Source of the DNA: Candidatus Bathyarchaeota archaeon
GTDB lineage: Archaea; Thermoproteota; Bathyarchaeia; Bathyarchaeales; DTEX01
NCBI GenBank assembly: GCA_026414245.1
Contig: JAOAJJ010000015.1
Span: 1-13,468 of the forward strand
Direction: 5' to 3'
Length of the DNA stretch: 13,468 nt
The position numbers were made by a program, and so were the translations under genes. The notes beneath the pieces were generated by a model. That model had not been told where the DNA came from. It saw nothing but the letters and a program-made list of their open reading frames with translations, and ran no database searches. Positions 5,858 through 13,295 of the stretch are shown in pieces; the first letter of the stretch is position 1, and every line of letters starts with the position of its first letter.

Positions 5858-5993
5858 TGTAGATTATGATGGGGATGGAAGGTTACCGAATCTGAGTTGG
5901 GGGAATAGATTAAGGGTTGACAAGACAATTATATGGGGAGGAAAAGCAAATAAACTGTTATAGGCAGTCTTAAAAGTGTGGTGGGGGTTAATA

Positions 5994-7325
5994 TTGCCGG
6001 TTTTCCTCGAAGACTTTGCTCGTCTAATTGATAGTAAGAAGGATTATCTGAGGGAGAGGATTTTGAAAGGCAGGTTTAACCCGCTAGAAAAGGACTTTAA
6101 AAGATTCATGCTCACTTATTGGATCCCTCTAGGGGATTTAAGCTCCTTTTCCGTTAATCTTAATGATCTTAAAGTTATAGCTGTTGATTCAAGCGTTTAT
6201 ACAAATCTTCTCCCTAGTGGCGGCGTTTTCTACATTATTAGAAGCATGGCGATGCTGCGGAACACTGTTACCGCTAAGAAAATAGATGTTGACGTAATAT
6301 TTAGCAGGGATAAAGTGTCTAAGATTCAGGATCTCATCATTGCTAAAATGGAGATGCTGGAATTCGAGGTGGTGCTTAATGCCCTAAAGGATGGTTTCAG
6401 TGGAGACGCAATATTGATCGATGGATCACTGTATGGTCGAGCGTCTTACCCTCCGTTAGAACCTAGGGTTGAAGAGGAACGTGACATATTACTGCGCTAC
6501 TTTAAGGTTTATAAGGATCTTCTTGACTTCTGCCGTAAATCAAATATTCTGTTAGCGGGGGTTAGTAAGGAGAGCAGGTCAACCTTCTATCGCGACTATC
6601 TTCTTTACCTGATATTTAGTGAGGAGCTTGACGAGTTAAGCATTAGTTCAGAGGATAAGAGATTACTTTGGGATATATTTTTCCAGATGCTCTACTCGGA
6701 GAAAGTTGCCTTGGAGAAGTTTTATAGGCTCAGGAAAAAGTATGGTGGTGAATTAGACGCTGTTGAAACGGTCCTATGGGAATTAGCGTCCTCTAGACCT
6801 GACTATCAGCTTATAATGAGATGTGTTTCTTCAGTTGGATACGCTTACCCGCTTCTCCTAGGGCCAACTGTTAAAATGGCGAAGCGCCTAAAAGAGTATC
6901 GAGAAGACCCTGAGGGATACGTTAAGAAGTATTTTCCAAGATTATCGATGGAGAAAGGCGGGGACTTCATTCAATCGGCATCTGAAGTTTTGAGGGGTAT
7001 CCTAGAGTTTCCGAGCTTCATCTCCTTCTATATCCTGTTAGACCTGAGAGATTCCCCCATCCGTATCGACATCCCATGCTATGATAAGACGCTTCTTGAG
7101 GTCAGCTGGCCTGAACCTATTGAAGCCGACATTAAGGATTTATTGAAAATCATGGTGACTGGCTACTGTGGATTAAATGTGCATAATATTTGGCTTAAAA
7201 ACGTCGATGAGAAAGTTAAGTTGAGGAGGAAGGTTGTAGATGAAATCTATCTCCCATTCTTGGAGAAAATGTTTGGAGAGAAGATAATTCATGGGAGAGG
7301 ATATAGGCGTGTTAAATACCCTTAA
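5994..7325 (+). CDS. nurA: DNA double-strand break repair nuclease NurA
   Basis: Archaeal nuclease that, driven by the HerA translocase, resects the 5' strand at broken DNA ends to leave 3' overhangs for RadA. I chose the TTG at 5994 (MPVFLEDFARLIDSKK) because GGTGGGGG at 5980-5987 lies just upstream; GTG 5976 would add six residues but has no ribosome-binding site. With the TTG start the protein has 443 residues. Catalytic metal-binding aspartates are seen in AVDSSVY (D65) and ILIDGSLYG (D143). The C-terminal conserved block includes YILLDLRDSPIRIDIPCYD and LNVHNIWLKNVDEKVKL; the His and Lys there are typical of the family. It overlaps herA by 35 bases, so the two partner subunits are translationally coupled. 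The 5' leader is long for an archaeal gene. Confidence 0.9.
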   Translation: MPVFLEDFARLIDSKKDYLRERILKGRFNPLEKDFKRFMLTYWIPLGDLSSFSVNLNDLKVIAVDSSVYTNLLPSGGVFYIIRSMAMLRNTVTAKKIDVDVIFSRDKVSKIQDLIIAKMEMLEFEVVLNALKDGFSGDAILIDGSLYGRASYPPLEPRVEEERDILLRYFKVYKDLLDFCRKSNILLAGVSKESRSTFYRDYLLYLIFSEELDELSISSEDKRLLWDIFFQMLYSEKVALEKFYRLRKKYGGELDAVETVLWELASSRPDYQLIMRCVSSVGYAYPLLLGPTVKMAKRLKEYREDPEGYVKKYFPRLSMEKGGDFIQSASEVLRGILEFPSFISFYILLDLRDSPIRIDIPCYDKTLLEVSWPEPIEADIKDLLKIMVTGYCGLNVHNIWLKNVDEKVKLRRKVVDEIYLPFLEKMFGEKIIHGRGYRRVKYP

Positions 7326-8910
7326 GGAGATTGGCATAATTGTTGGCGAAGCCAGCTCAAGCGAGTTCTACTTTAGCTCAAAGCCGGAGGAGATGCCTTC
7401 AAGATGGGAATACGTCGTCGTCTTTTCATTAGAGGATATCGGCGGCGTCCTAAAGGAGGTTCCTGTAATAGCTCAGGTTCAGGGAATAGTGTCCATGAGC
7501 CAAGCGTTAACAAGAGACCTCGACTTTGACATAACCAAGAAGCTCGTGGAGGCTGGGATAGCCGACAGAAAAGTTTGGTGCAAGGCTAGAATACTTGGAT
7601 ATTTAGGCGAGAACGGCGAAGTGCTCCAACCAAGAAAGGCCGTTATGCCTGGAAAACCAGTCTACATGGCCCCGCGGGATCTACTGGAGAAATTCTACTC
7701 TTTCCCCGACGACGAAGCTGTCCACATTGGGCATCTGATAACTAGAAGCGAGATCCCAATATCTCTGTCCCTAAGAGGCTTCAGGAGGCATCTTGCGATA
7801 ATAGCTCAGACTGGAGCTGGAAAGAGCTATTTGGCCGGGGTTCTCGCAGAAGAGCTGCTTAGGAAGGGGGCTACCATTATTATGCTGGATCCTCATGCGG
7901 ATTACGTTTTCCTCTCTAAAACTGTTGAGGGGGTTAAGCATGAGCTGTCAGACAATATTATCGTTTTTAGAAATCCAGCGAGTACTGGAAGATACTCAGA
8001 TGCCGATGTTGGTAGGGTTAACCCCTACGAGGTTTGCTTTTCAGACCTAGACCTAGATGAAATATGCTTGATTGCGAGGATAAGTGAGCGCTATGTGAAT
8101 ATTAGAAACAGCCTTGAGAAGGCCGTTACAAACGTGAGGAGGAGGAAATCGTTTTTCTCACCTAGAGATGTTTTGGAGGAGCTTCAGCAGGCGGATAGCT
8201 GGGCTGCTGATGAGAAGGAGAGGGCTGCAGCCCGTGCAGCTCAAAAATATGTTAAGCGTATAATCGACATGAAGGTCTTCACGAACGTTTCGACATCCAT
8301 CGATAAAATGCTGAAACCTATGCAGCTCTCCGTAATTGATCTTTCGGGGCTTGAAGATGAGGTTTCAGATTACATAGCGTACAGAATTTTATCAGAGGTT
8401 TACGAGAAGATGGCTGGCGGAGAATTCAAGTATCCAGTCTTCATTTTTATCGAAGAAGCTCACCGATTTATTCCACCCGAAGGCAGAACCTACTCAAGCA
8501 CGATTATAAAAAAGATCTCCGCGGAGGGGCGAAAATTCGGCGTATTTTTAATCCTCATCACCCAGCGTCCATCAAAGATCCACTCCGATGCTCTAAGCCA
8601 ATGCAACAGTCAAATAATTATGCGTATCACCAACCCAGAAGACCAGAAGGCTGTCTCAGCGAGCTCCGAGCGTATGAGCCACGATCTGCTGGAGGATCTT
8701 CCAGGGCTCAATGTTGGAGAGGCTATTGTCGTCGGAGAGATAACTAAGGCTCCTGTTATGGTTAAGGTTAAGAAGCGCCGCACCCGGGAGGGTGGAGCGG
8801 ATATCGATATTGTTGGTAAGCTTAAAGAAGCCTTATCGATGGCGGGTAAGGATGGAAGTAGGTTGGAAACTGAGAGATTGAGGGATGAATTAAAAGAATT
8901 TTATGGTTAG
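7291..8910 (+). CDS. herA: DNA double-strand break repair helicase HerA
   Basis: Hexameric ATPase of the FtsK/HerA superfamily that pumps DNA into NurA during end resection. Residues ~10-165 form the N-terminal HAS beta-barrel (EIGIIVGEASSSEFYF). The ATPase core holds Walker A AQTGAGKSY (172-180), Walker B FIFIEEAH (384-391), the basic SAEGRKFG helix (410-417) and TQRPSKI (424-430), followed by the family's QIIMRITNPEDQKAV segment. The 539 residues are normal length. Two starts are possible: ATG 7291 with GGAGAG upstream, inside nurA, or GTG 7309 (MLNTLKEIG) with GGGAGAGG eight bases upstream; the first overlaps nurA by 35 bases, the second by 17. The region 8208-8240 encodes an Ala/Arg/Glu-rich helix. 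It is followed by mre11 after 11 bases. Confidence 0.95.
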   Translation: MGEDIGVLNTLKEIGIIVGEASSSEFYFSSKPEEMPSRWEYVVVFSLEDIGGVLKEVPVIAQVQGIVSMSQALTRDLDFDITKKLVEAGIADRKVWCKARILGYLGENGEVLQPRKAVMPGKPVYMAPRDLLEKFYSFPDDEAVHIGHLITRSEIPISLSLRGFRRHLAIIAQTGAGKSYLAGVLAEELLRKGATIIMLDPHADYVFLSKTVEGVKHELSDNIIVFRNPASTGRYSDADVGRVNPYEVCFSDLDLDEICLIARISERYVNIRNSLEKAVTNVRRRKSFFSPRDVLEELQQADSWAADEKERAAARAAQKYVKRIIDMKVFTNVSTSIDKMLKPMQLSVIDLSGLEDEVSDYIAYRILSEVYEKMAGGEFKYPVFIFIEEAHRFIPPEGRTYSSTIIKKISAEGRKFGVFLILITQRPSKIHSDALSQCNSQIIMRITNPEDQKAVSASSERMSHDLLEDLPGLNVGEAIVVGEITKAPVMVKVKKRRTREGGADIDIVGKLKEALSMAGKDGSRLETERLRDELKEFYG

Positions 8911-8921
8911 CGTGATGGCTG

Positions 8922-10085
8922 ATGGTTAGAGTAGCTCATATTGCGGACACCCATCTAGGCTTCCGTCAATACAACCTTGATGAGAGGGAGCACGATCTCT
9001 ACGACGTCATGGATGAGATAGCTGAGAGAATCCTTGAGGAGCGGGTTGATATAGTTATTCACAGCGGAGACCTCTTCGACTCGCCTAGACCCCCGGCTCA
9101 AGCATACTATGTCTTCAAAAGATTTCTTACAAGGATTGAGGGTAAGGTGAAGTTTTTCTCGGTGTTAGGGGATCATGACACGCCTAAACGCCGAGGTATG
9201 CCTCCACAAAAATTGTTTGATGATGAGATACGTATTTTAGGGCTTACCGGAGGTGACCATCAAGTGCTGCGGTTGAATGGGAGAGATGTCCTCATCGCCG
9301 GTGTATCTCATTTTAGTCGTAGATATAGAGAAATGCTTATGGAGGAGTTGAAGAAGCTAGATGCTCTGGCTGCAAACTACCAGGTGAGCTTAATAGCCCT
9401 ACATCAAGCCGTTGACAGGTTCCTTCCATTCGAAGAGGTTTTCGAGTTGAGGCTCGACGATCTGCCGAGAAACTTCAAATATTATGCTATGGGACACCTG
9501 CACAGTAGGACACGAGCCTCCTTCGGGAGGGGTGAGCTCGCTTACTCTGGCTCAACTGAAATCATGAGGAGTGATGAGATAAGCGACTGGGAGAAGCGTG
9601 GAAAAGGTTTTTATATAGTTGACTTGGACAGCGATGACTTAAACATTAGGGAGGTTAACCTTGAAAGGCTTCGGCCGCAGATGGAGGCTAAGATTAAATA
9701 TGATGTATTCGACCTTGATCTAAGAAGGCTTACTGAATCCCTTAAAGCCTACTCCGGCAGAAAGGCTCCAATACTACACATAATTGTTGAAGGGAAAGAT
9801 ATTGACCGCCAAAGGGTCCAGCAGAGCTTAAATAAAGCCCTGTTGGGTAAAATTCTGTATTTCCGCTCTAAGATTATTGAGGAGCCTGAAAGAAATTTTA
9901 TTGAGCTGAAGCCCGGAGACATTAACATAGCTGTGCTTTTAAGGGAATATTTAAAGGATGAAAGGGCGGCTGAGTTTGGTTACGAGCTATTTAAGGTTTT
10001 AAAGGATGGGGATGTTGAGGAGGCGAAGAAGATTGCAGACGAATACTTTAGGAGGATGATGAAGGCTGATTCTGAGAAGGGTTAG
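8922..10085 (+). CDS. mre11: DNA double-strand break repair nuclease Mre11
   Basis: Mn-dependent nuclease of the Mre11-Rad50 complex that processes broken DNA ends. Phosphoesterase motifs are in order: I ADTHLG (D9, H11), II HSGDLFDS (D50), III LGDHDTPKR (D84, H85), IV ALHQ (H161), V GHLHSR (H192, H194). Motif III reads GDHD rather than the usual GNHD, so an Asp replaces the Asn that contacts the metal; this appears to occur in some crenarchaeal relatives. A capping domain follows (about 205-330), then a C-terminal helical part expected to bind the Rad50 coiled coil. The 387 residues are a normal archaeal length. ATG 8922 starts 11 bases after herA; the end overlaps the inferred rad50 start by 20 bases. 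Its last residues (MMKADSEKG) lie within that overlap. Confidence 0.95.
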   Translation: MVRVAHIADTHLGFRQYNLDEREHDLYDVMDEIAERILEERVDIVIHSGDLFDSPRPPAQAYYVFKRFLTRIEGKVKFFSVLGDHDTPKRRGMPPQKLFDDEIRILGLTGGDHQVLRLNGRDVLIAGVSHFSRRYREMLMEELKKLDALAANYQVSLIALHQAVDRFLPFEEVFELRLDDLPRNFKYYAMGHLHSRTRASFGRGELAYSGSTEIMRSDEISDWEKRGKGFYIVDLDSDDLNIREVNLERLRPQMEAKIKYDVFDLDLRRLTESLKAYSGRKAPILHIIVEGKDIDRQRVQQSLNKALLGKILYFRSKIIEEPERNFIELKPGDINIAVLLREYLKDERAAEFGYELFKVLKDGDVEEAKKIADEYFRRMMKADSEKG

Positions 10086-12786
10086 GCTTGAAAATTTCAT
10101 TTCGCATAAAAGCAGCGAATTAGAGTTCGACTATGGAGTTAACGTTATCGTAGGTCCAAACGGGGCTGGCAAAACATCTATTCTGGACGCTATAAGCTTC
10201 GCTCTCTTCAACGTGCATAGTAGAGGTAAGAATGAAAATCTAGTTCATAGAAACGCTGAGAGGTCAAGGGTTTTTGTGGAGTTTAGTGAGGGTGGAGTGA
10301 AATACGCTGTGGATTGGGATGTTGATCGAAGGGGAAAGCAGGTGAAAGGCATACTATTGAAAGTCGAAGATGGCAGGAGGCTAATTATAGCTAGAGGCGG
10401 CGGGCGAACAATAATTTCAGAGATAGAGAAGATCACCGGCTTAGATGAACATCTATTTCTTCATTCAGTTTACGTCCAGCAGGGAGAGATTGAAAGGCTG
10501 GTTACCGAGACGCCATCCAACAGAAAGCAGATAATTTCAAGGCTGCTCGGCATAGAGGATCTAGAAAAAGCCTATCAATATATGAGGGAGGTGATAGGCG
10601 AGTATCAGAACATCGCCTCATACTTAGATGGCGAGTTGAAGAGAAAGCCTGATGTTGAAGGACGCATAAGAAGCCTAAAATCGGAGATAGACTCCTTAGA
10701 ATCCTCCCTTAGATCTGAATCATTAAAGCTTAAGGATGTTGAGGAGGAGATAAGCGCCCTAGAAAGGCAGCTAAAGGAGCTTGACCGGAAAAAGGAAATA
10801 TTTGCTGAGTTGAGTTCAAGGGCTGCGGTTCTAGAGACCAAGATTGCAGATTTAGCCAGAAGTCTAAGGCAGAAGGAGGCGGATTTAAAGGAGGCTGAAG
10901 CCGCATTTGTAAAGGTTGAAGGCTTAAGGGATGCTGTCGCAAGGCTTCCAATAATGGAAAAATATTGCAGGCTGCTCCAGGCTTTGGTTGAAAAAGAGAG
11001 GGAGATGGATCTTGAACACCAGAAGCTTAAACGCATAGAAGAATTAAACAGCATATTGACGCGTAATGTGAGGGCTTATGAGAGCTACTTGGCGAAGAGC
11101 GCAGCCCTCAGCCAAAAAATGTTGGAGAGAAGGGGATACGAGGGGTCTAGGGAAGGACTTATGAGGCTAGAAAGGATGTATGAAGAGACCTTGAAGGAGA
11201 GGAATAGGAGATTCGATGCTTTAACGCGTCTACTTGATGAGTGTTCGCGCGTTTTAGGTGAGAGAGTTTCCCCTGAGAACCTTCATTCCCTTCTCGATAA
11301 GAGGAGGCGTGAGCTTAACGCTCTAAGATCTAGTTTAGAGGGGAAGGCGAGCATTATAAAGGAGGAGATTGGGAGCATTAAAAGTAGGATTGAGGATCTT
11401 GAGTTTAAATTATCTAAGATATCTGAGTCAGATATCTGCCCAATCTGCAAGAGGACGCTGTCTCCCGAGCATAAATTAAGACTTATGGAGGAGTTTGATA
11501 AGGTGAGGCAAGACAGCTATAGGGATATGGCTTCACTTCAACACGATCTCAAGCAAATTGAATCCGAGAAGAAAATATGTGAAGAGAATTTGGAGAAACT
11601 CTCAAAAATCGACCCGGATAGAATATCCGAGATTTTAAGTGAGATAGGGGAGTTGGACAAGAAGGCGCAGCAATATAGGCATGAGATGGAGATCCTGAGA
11701 AAAAGGGTTGAGGTTTTAAATAAATTGGATTCTGAAATAACGGCGCTTGAGGAGGAGATTAAGAGCCTTGAAGAAGCCTACAGAGAATATGACGCTGCGA
11801 GGCGGGAGCTCAGCAGATGGCCATTGAAGGAGGAGATCGAAGCGAACCTCGATAGGATTAATAAGGAGATAGAGGCGCTTTCAAACGAAGCGGAGGATTT
11901 ATTAAATAGTCTGGGCTATAGGCCGTCGGATCCTGAAAAGGAGTTATTTGATTTAAGGGTTAAGAAAGCCGAGTATGATAGGAACGAGCCCTTGGCAAGG
12001 AAGCTGGAAGCTCTGCGGGTTGAGGTGCAGAGCTTAACGAGCGAGATCCTGGCTGAAAGTGAAGAGCTTGAGGGGATTAAAGCCTTAATTAAGGAATTGG
12101 CCTATGATGAAAGCCTTCACAGGATGGTGCAGCAGGGTTATGAGAAGAAGATCTCTGAAAAAATTAGGCTTGTTGAAAAGATATCTGCCTTAAGGGCTGA
12201 GCTGGAGAGGGCGAGGATGGATAAGGAGAAGAGCGAGAAAGAGATGAGTCAGCTTCTTGAGAAAGAGAGGGAGAAAGCCAAGGTCGAAGAGTTCATTAAG
12301 ACCCTGAAAATCATTAGGGATGCCTTCCATAAGGATGGTGTCCAGCGATTAATTAGAGCGAGATCGAGACCCCTACTGGAGAAATTCACAAGAGACTTTC
12401 TCGAGAAATTTAACTTGGAAATATCGGACGTTCATATAGATGACGATTATAACATTCTGGTTACCGGACCCGCTGGCCTCCAGAGCATAGAGCAGATAAG
12501 CGGTGGTGAGAGAGTTGCGCTTTCAATATCCCTTAGGCTGGCTATAGCGCGTGTCCTCTCAGATAAGGTTGAGGCGATCATTATGGATGAGCCTACAATA
12601 CATTTAGATGAGGAGAGGCGTAAAGACTTGATTAATGTTTTAAGCTCGTTCTTTAGGGAAGGGGGAAGGATTATCCCGCAGATAATCGTCATAACGCATC
12701 ACCATGAAATCGAGGAAGCTGCGGATGTAATGTATAGCGTAAGCAAGAGGGAAGGCGTCTCAGTAGTTGAGTTGGAGAGGTCTTAG
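10066..12786 (+). CDS. rad50: DNA double-strand break repair ATPase Rad50 (non-standard start codon)
   Basis: SMC-like ATPase partner of Mre11. The frame carries the family N-terminus upstream of any ATG, GTG or TTG: (M)ILRRVRLENFISHKSS, then Walker A GPNGAGKTS (30-38). In that frame the only codons after the TGATGA stops (10057-10062) that could start it are CTG 10066, ATT 10069 or CTG 10072. I chose CTG 10066, which gives 906 residues and follows GGAGG (10051-10055) by ten bases. Beginning at the first ordinary start, GTG 10213, would delete Walker A. Other motifs: Q-loop VYVQQGEIERL (Q138-Q139), long coiled coil from ~150 to ~740 interrupted by the zinc hook CPIC (C458, C461), signature ISGGERVAL (S812), Walker B IIMDEPTIHLDEE (D841, E842) and a His-rich switch THHHE. 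It is the last gene of the repair operon. Confidence 0.92.
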   Translation: MILRRVRLENFISHKSSELEFDYGVNVIVGPNGAGKTSILDAISFALFNVHSRGKNENLVHRNAERSRVFVEFSEGGVKYAVDWDVDRRGKQVKGILLKVEDGRRLIIARGGGRTIISEIEKITGLDEHLFLHSVYVQQGEIERLVTETPSNRKQIISRLLGIEDLEKAYQYMREVIGEYQNIASYLDGELKRKPDVEGRIRSLKSEIDSLESSLRSESLKLKDVEEEISALERQLKELDRKKEIFAELSSRAAVLETKIADLARSLRQKEADLKEAEAAFVKVEGLRDAVARLPIMEKYCRLLQALVEKEREMDLEHQKLKRIEELNSILTRNVRAYESYLAKSAALSQKMLERRGYEGSREGLMRLERMYEETLKERNRRFDALTRLLDECSRVLGERVSPENLHSLLDKRRRELNALRSSLEGKASIIKEEIGSIKSRIEDLEFKLSKISESDICPICKRTLSPEHKLRLMEEFDKVRQDSYRDMASLQHDLKQIESEKKICEENLEKLSKIDPDRISEILSEIGELDKKAQQYRHEMEILRKRVEVLNKLDSEITALEEEIKSLEEAYREYDAARRELSRWPLKEEIEANLDRINKEIEALSNEAEDLLNSLGYRPSDPEKELFDLRVKKAEYDRNEPLARKLEALRVEVQSLTSEILAESEELEGIKALIKELAYDESLHRMVQQGYEKKISEKIRLVEKISALRAELERARMDKEKSEKEMSQLLEKEREKAKVEEFIKTLKIIRDAFHKDGVQRLIRARSRPLLEKFTRDFLEKFNLEISDVHIDDDYNILVTGPAGLQSIEQISGGERVALSISLRLAIARVLSDKVEAIIMDEPTIHLDEERRKDLINVLSSFFREGGRIIPQIIVITHHHEIEEAADVMYSVSKREGVSVVELERS

Positions 12787-12807
12787 CATCCCCTTCATCT
12801 CAATAAT

Positions 12808-12820
12808 GCAAGATTTTTGC
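12808..12820 (+). terminator. T-run terminator after rad50
   Basis: A run of five T (12814-12818) lies 28 bases after the rad50 stop, inside GCAAGATTTTTGC. It is a plausible archaeal U-tract terminator for the repair operon, which faces a convergent gene ending at 12867. A weak hairpin (GCAA/TTGC) is possible. Confidence 0.35.
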
Positions 12821-12866
12821 TAAAGACCTCACGATAGAATAAAAGAGTCGGCGGCGCAGTATTCAT

Positions 12867-13232
12867 TTAACGTGCAGTGGATAATTTTTCAGGGGGCTCT
12901 ACCGCTCTTACCGCTGTAATTTTTGGTATATAGTGGCTTACTGCGAGTATCGCCCCCCAAGCCGCGAACGTGGCGGCCGACATAACTGTCCCAACAGTTA
13001 CCATTTCATGCAGCATCAATGGTATTTCCATTGGATTCATCATGGCTGTCAGGAAAGGTGGCCATGGAACGATCTCACCATGCCACATGTGCTCTAAAGC
13101 TAGCAGTATTACGCCGCCCCACAATAGGGCGTTAAGGATCCAGATCTTTAGCTTTTCAGATATGCCCCGCGCAGTCTTCTGTATGAGGGATGTTGTTACC
13201 GCTAATATCATGGGAACTAGGAAGCACGCCAT
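12867..13232 (-). CDS. Small membrane protein of unknown function, His/Met-rich
   Basis: I do not recognise a named family. The 121 residues contain about three membrane segments: 2-17, 29-47 and 77-101, with a short polar C-terminus. Between segments 2 and 3 lies LALEHMWHGEIVPWPPFLTAMM (two parts, about 44-65) followed by PLMLHEM; histidines 48, 51, 75 and 100 and many methionines sit near membrane edges, a pattern compatible with metal or haem binding, though this is inference. The ATG has an excellent GGAGGATC ribosome-binding site eight bases upstream and a TATA box on the same strand, which makes this strand the real one. It is divergent from the next gene, which has a similar L-W-G membrane segment; the two probably act together. 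Confidence 0.75.
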   Translation of the reverse strand: MACFLVPMILAVTTSLIQKTARGISEKLKIWILNALLWGGVILLALEHMWHGEIVPWPPFLTAMMNPMEIPLMLHEMVTVGTVMSAATFAAWGAILAVSHYIPKITAVRAVEPPEKLSTAR

Positions 13233-13244
13233 CTTTTGATCCTC

Positions 13245-13273
13245 CGTAACACAAATTTTATATTTCGTAACAC
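13245..13273 (+). repeat. Direct repeat CGTAACAC in the divergent promoter region
   Basis: CGTAACAC occurs at 13245-13252 and again at 13266-13273, exactly 21 bases apart, which is two turns of B-form DNA. The copies flank the plus-strand TATA box, and the second abuts the minus-strand TATA box. The spacing suggests a protein that binds one face of the helix and controls both genes. Two copies only, so chance cannot be ruled out. Confidence 0.45.
13255..13265 (+). promoter_or_regulatory. TATA box of the rightward membrane-protein gene
   Basis: ATTTTATATTT, centred about 35 bases before the ATG at 13296, would place the transcription start near 13287, giving a very short leader that includes the GGGAGG ribosome-binding site. 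It is assigned by pattern and distance. Confidence 0.4.
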
Positions 13274-13282
13274 TATATAAAT
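13274..13282 (-). promoter_or_regulatory. TATA box of the leftward membrane-protein gene
   Basis: ATTTATATA on the minus strand would start transcription near base 13250, about 18 bases before the ATG and just ahead of GGAGGATC. It lies to the right of the opposing TATA box, so the two promoters overlap and transcription from one may hinder the other. Confidence 0.4.
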
Positions 13283-13295
13283 CTATTGGGAGGCT

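Larger units (their letters stand above)
5716..5993. other. Divergent control region between speD and nurA
   Basis: This is the longest gene-free stretch in the window, about 278 bases. It holds a minus-strand TATA box for speD (5811-5826), a plus-strand BRE/TATA for nurA (5842-5857), a leader of about 75 bases for speD with a small stem-loop (5742-5760), and a leader of about 110 bases for nurA. I searched the nurA leader by eye for tRNA, box C/D or H/ACA RNA and small coding regions and saw nothing convincing. A second AT-rich TATA-like element (AATTATATGG, about 5926-5935) may be an alternative nurA promoter. Confidence 0.6.

Noticed and set aside
5866..5895. Nine-codon leader peptide (ATG ATG GGG ... 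TGA)
   Set aside because: It begins before the predicted transcription start and has no ribosome-binding site; no reason to think it is translated.
5863..5900. Possible box C/D guide RNA before nurA (ATGATGG ... CTGA)
   Set aside because: The distance between the box C-like and box D-like strings is about 19 bases and no C'/D' pair follows, unlike archaeal guide RNAs of about 50-60 bases.
10213..12786. rad50 starting at GTG 10213 as an N-terminally truncated gene
   Set aside because: The frame continues upstream without a stop and encodes the conserved N-terminus and Walker A, so the gene is intact and only its start codon is unusual.
12970..13239. Open frame of 89 codons on the plus strand opposite the membrane protein
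   Set aside because: It lacks a ribosome-binding site and a sensible protein pattern, while the minus strand gives a well-formed membrane protein with GGAGGATC and a TATA box.
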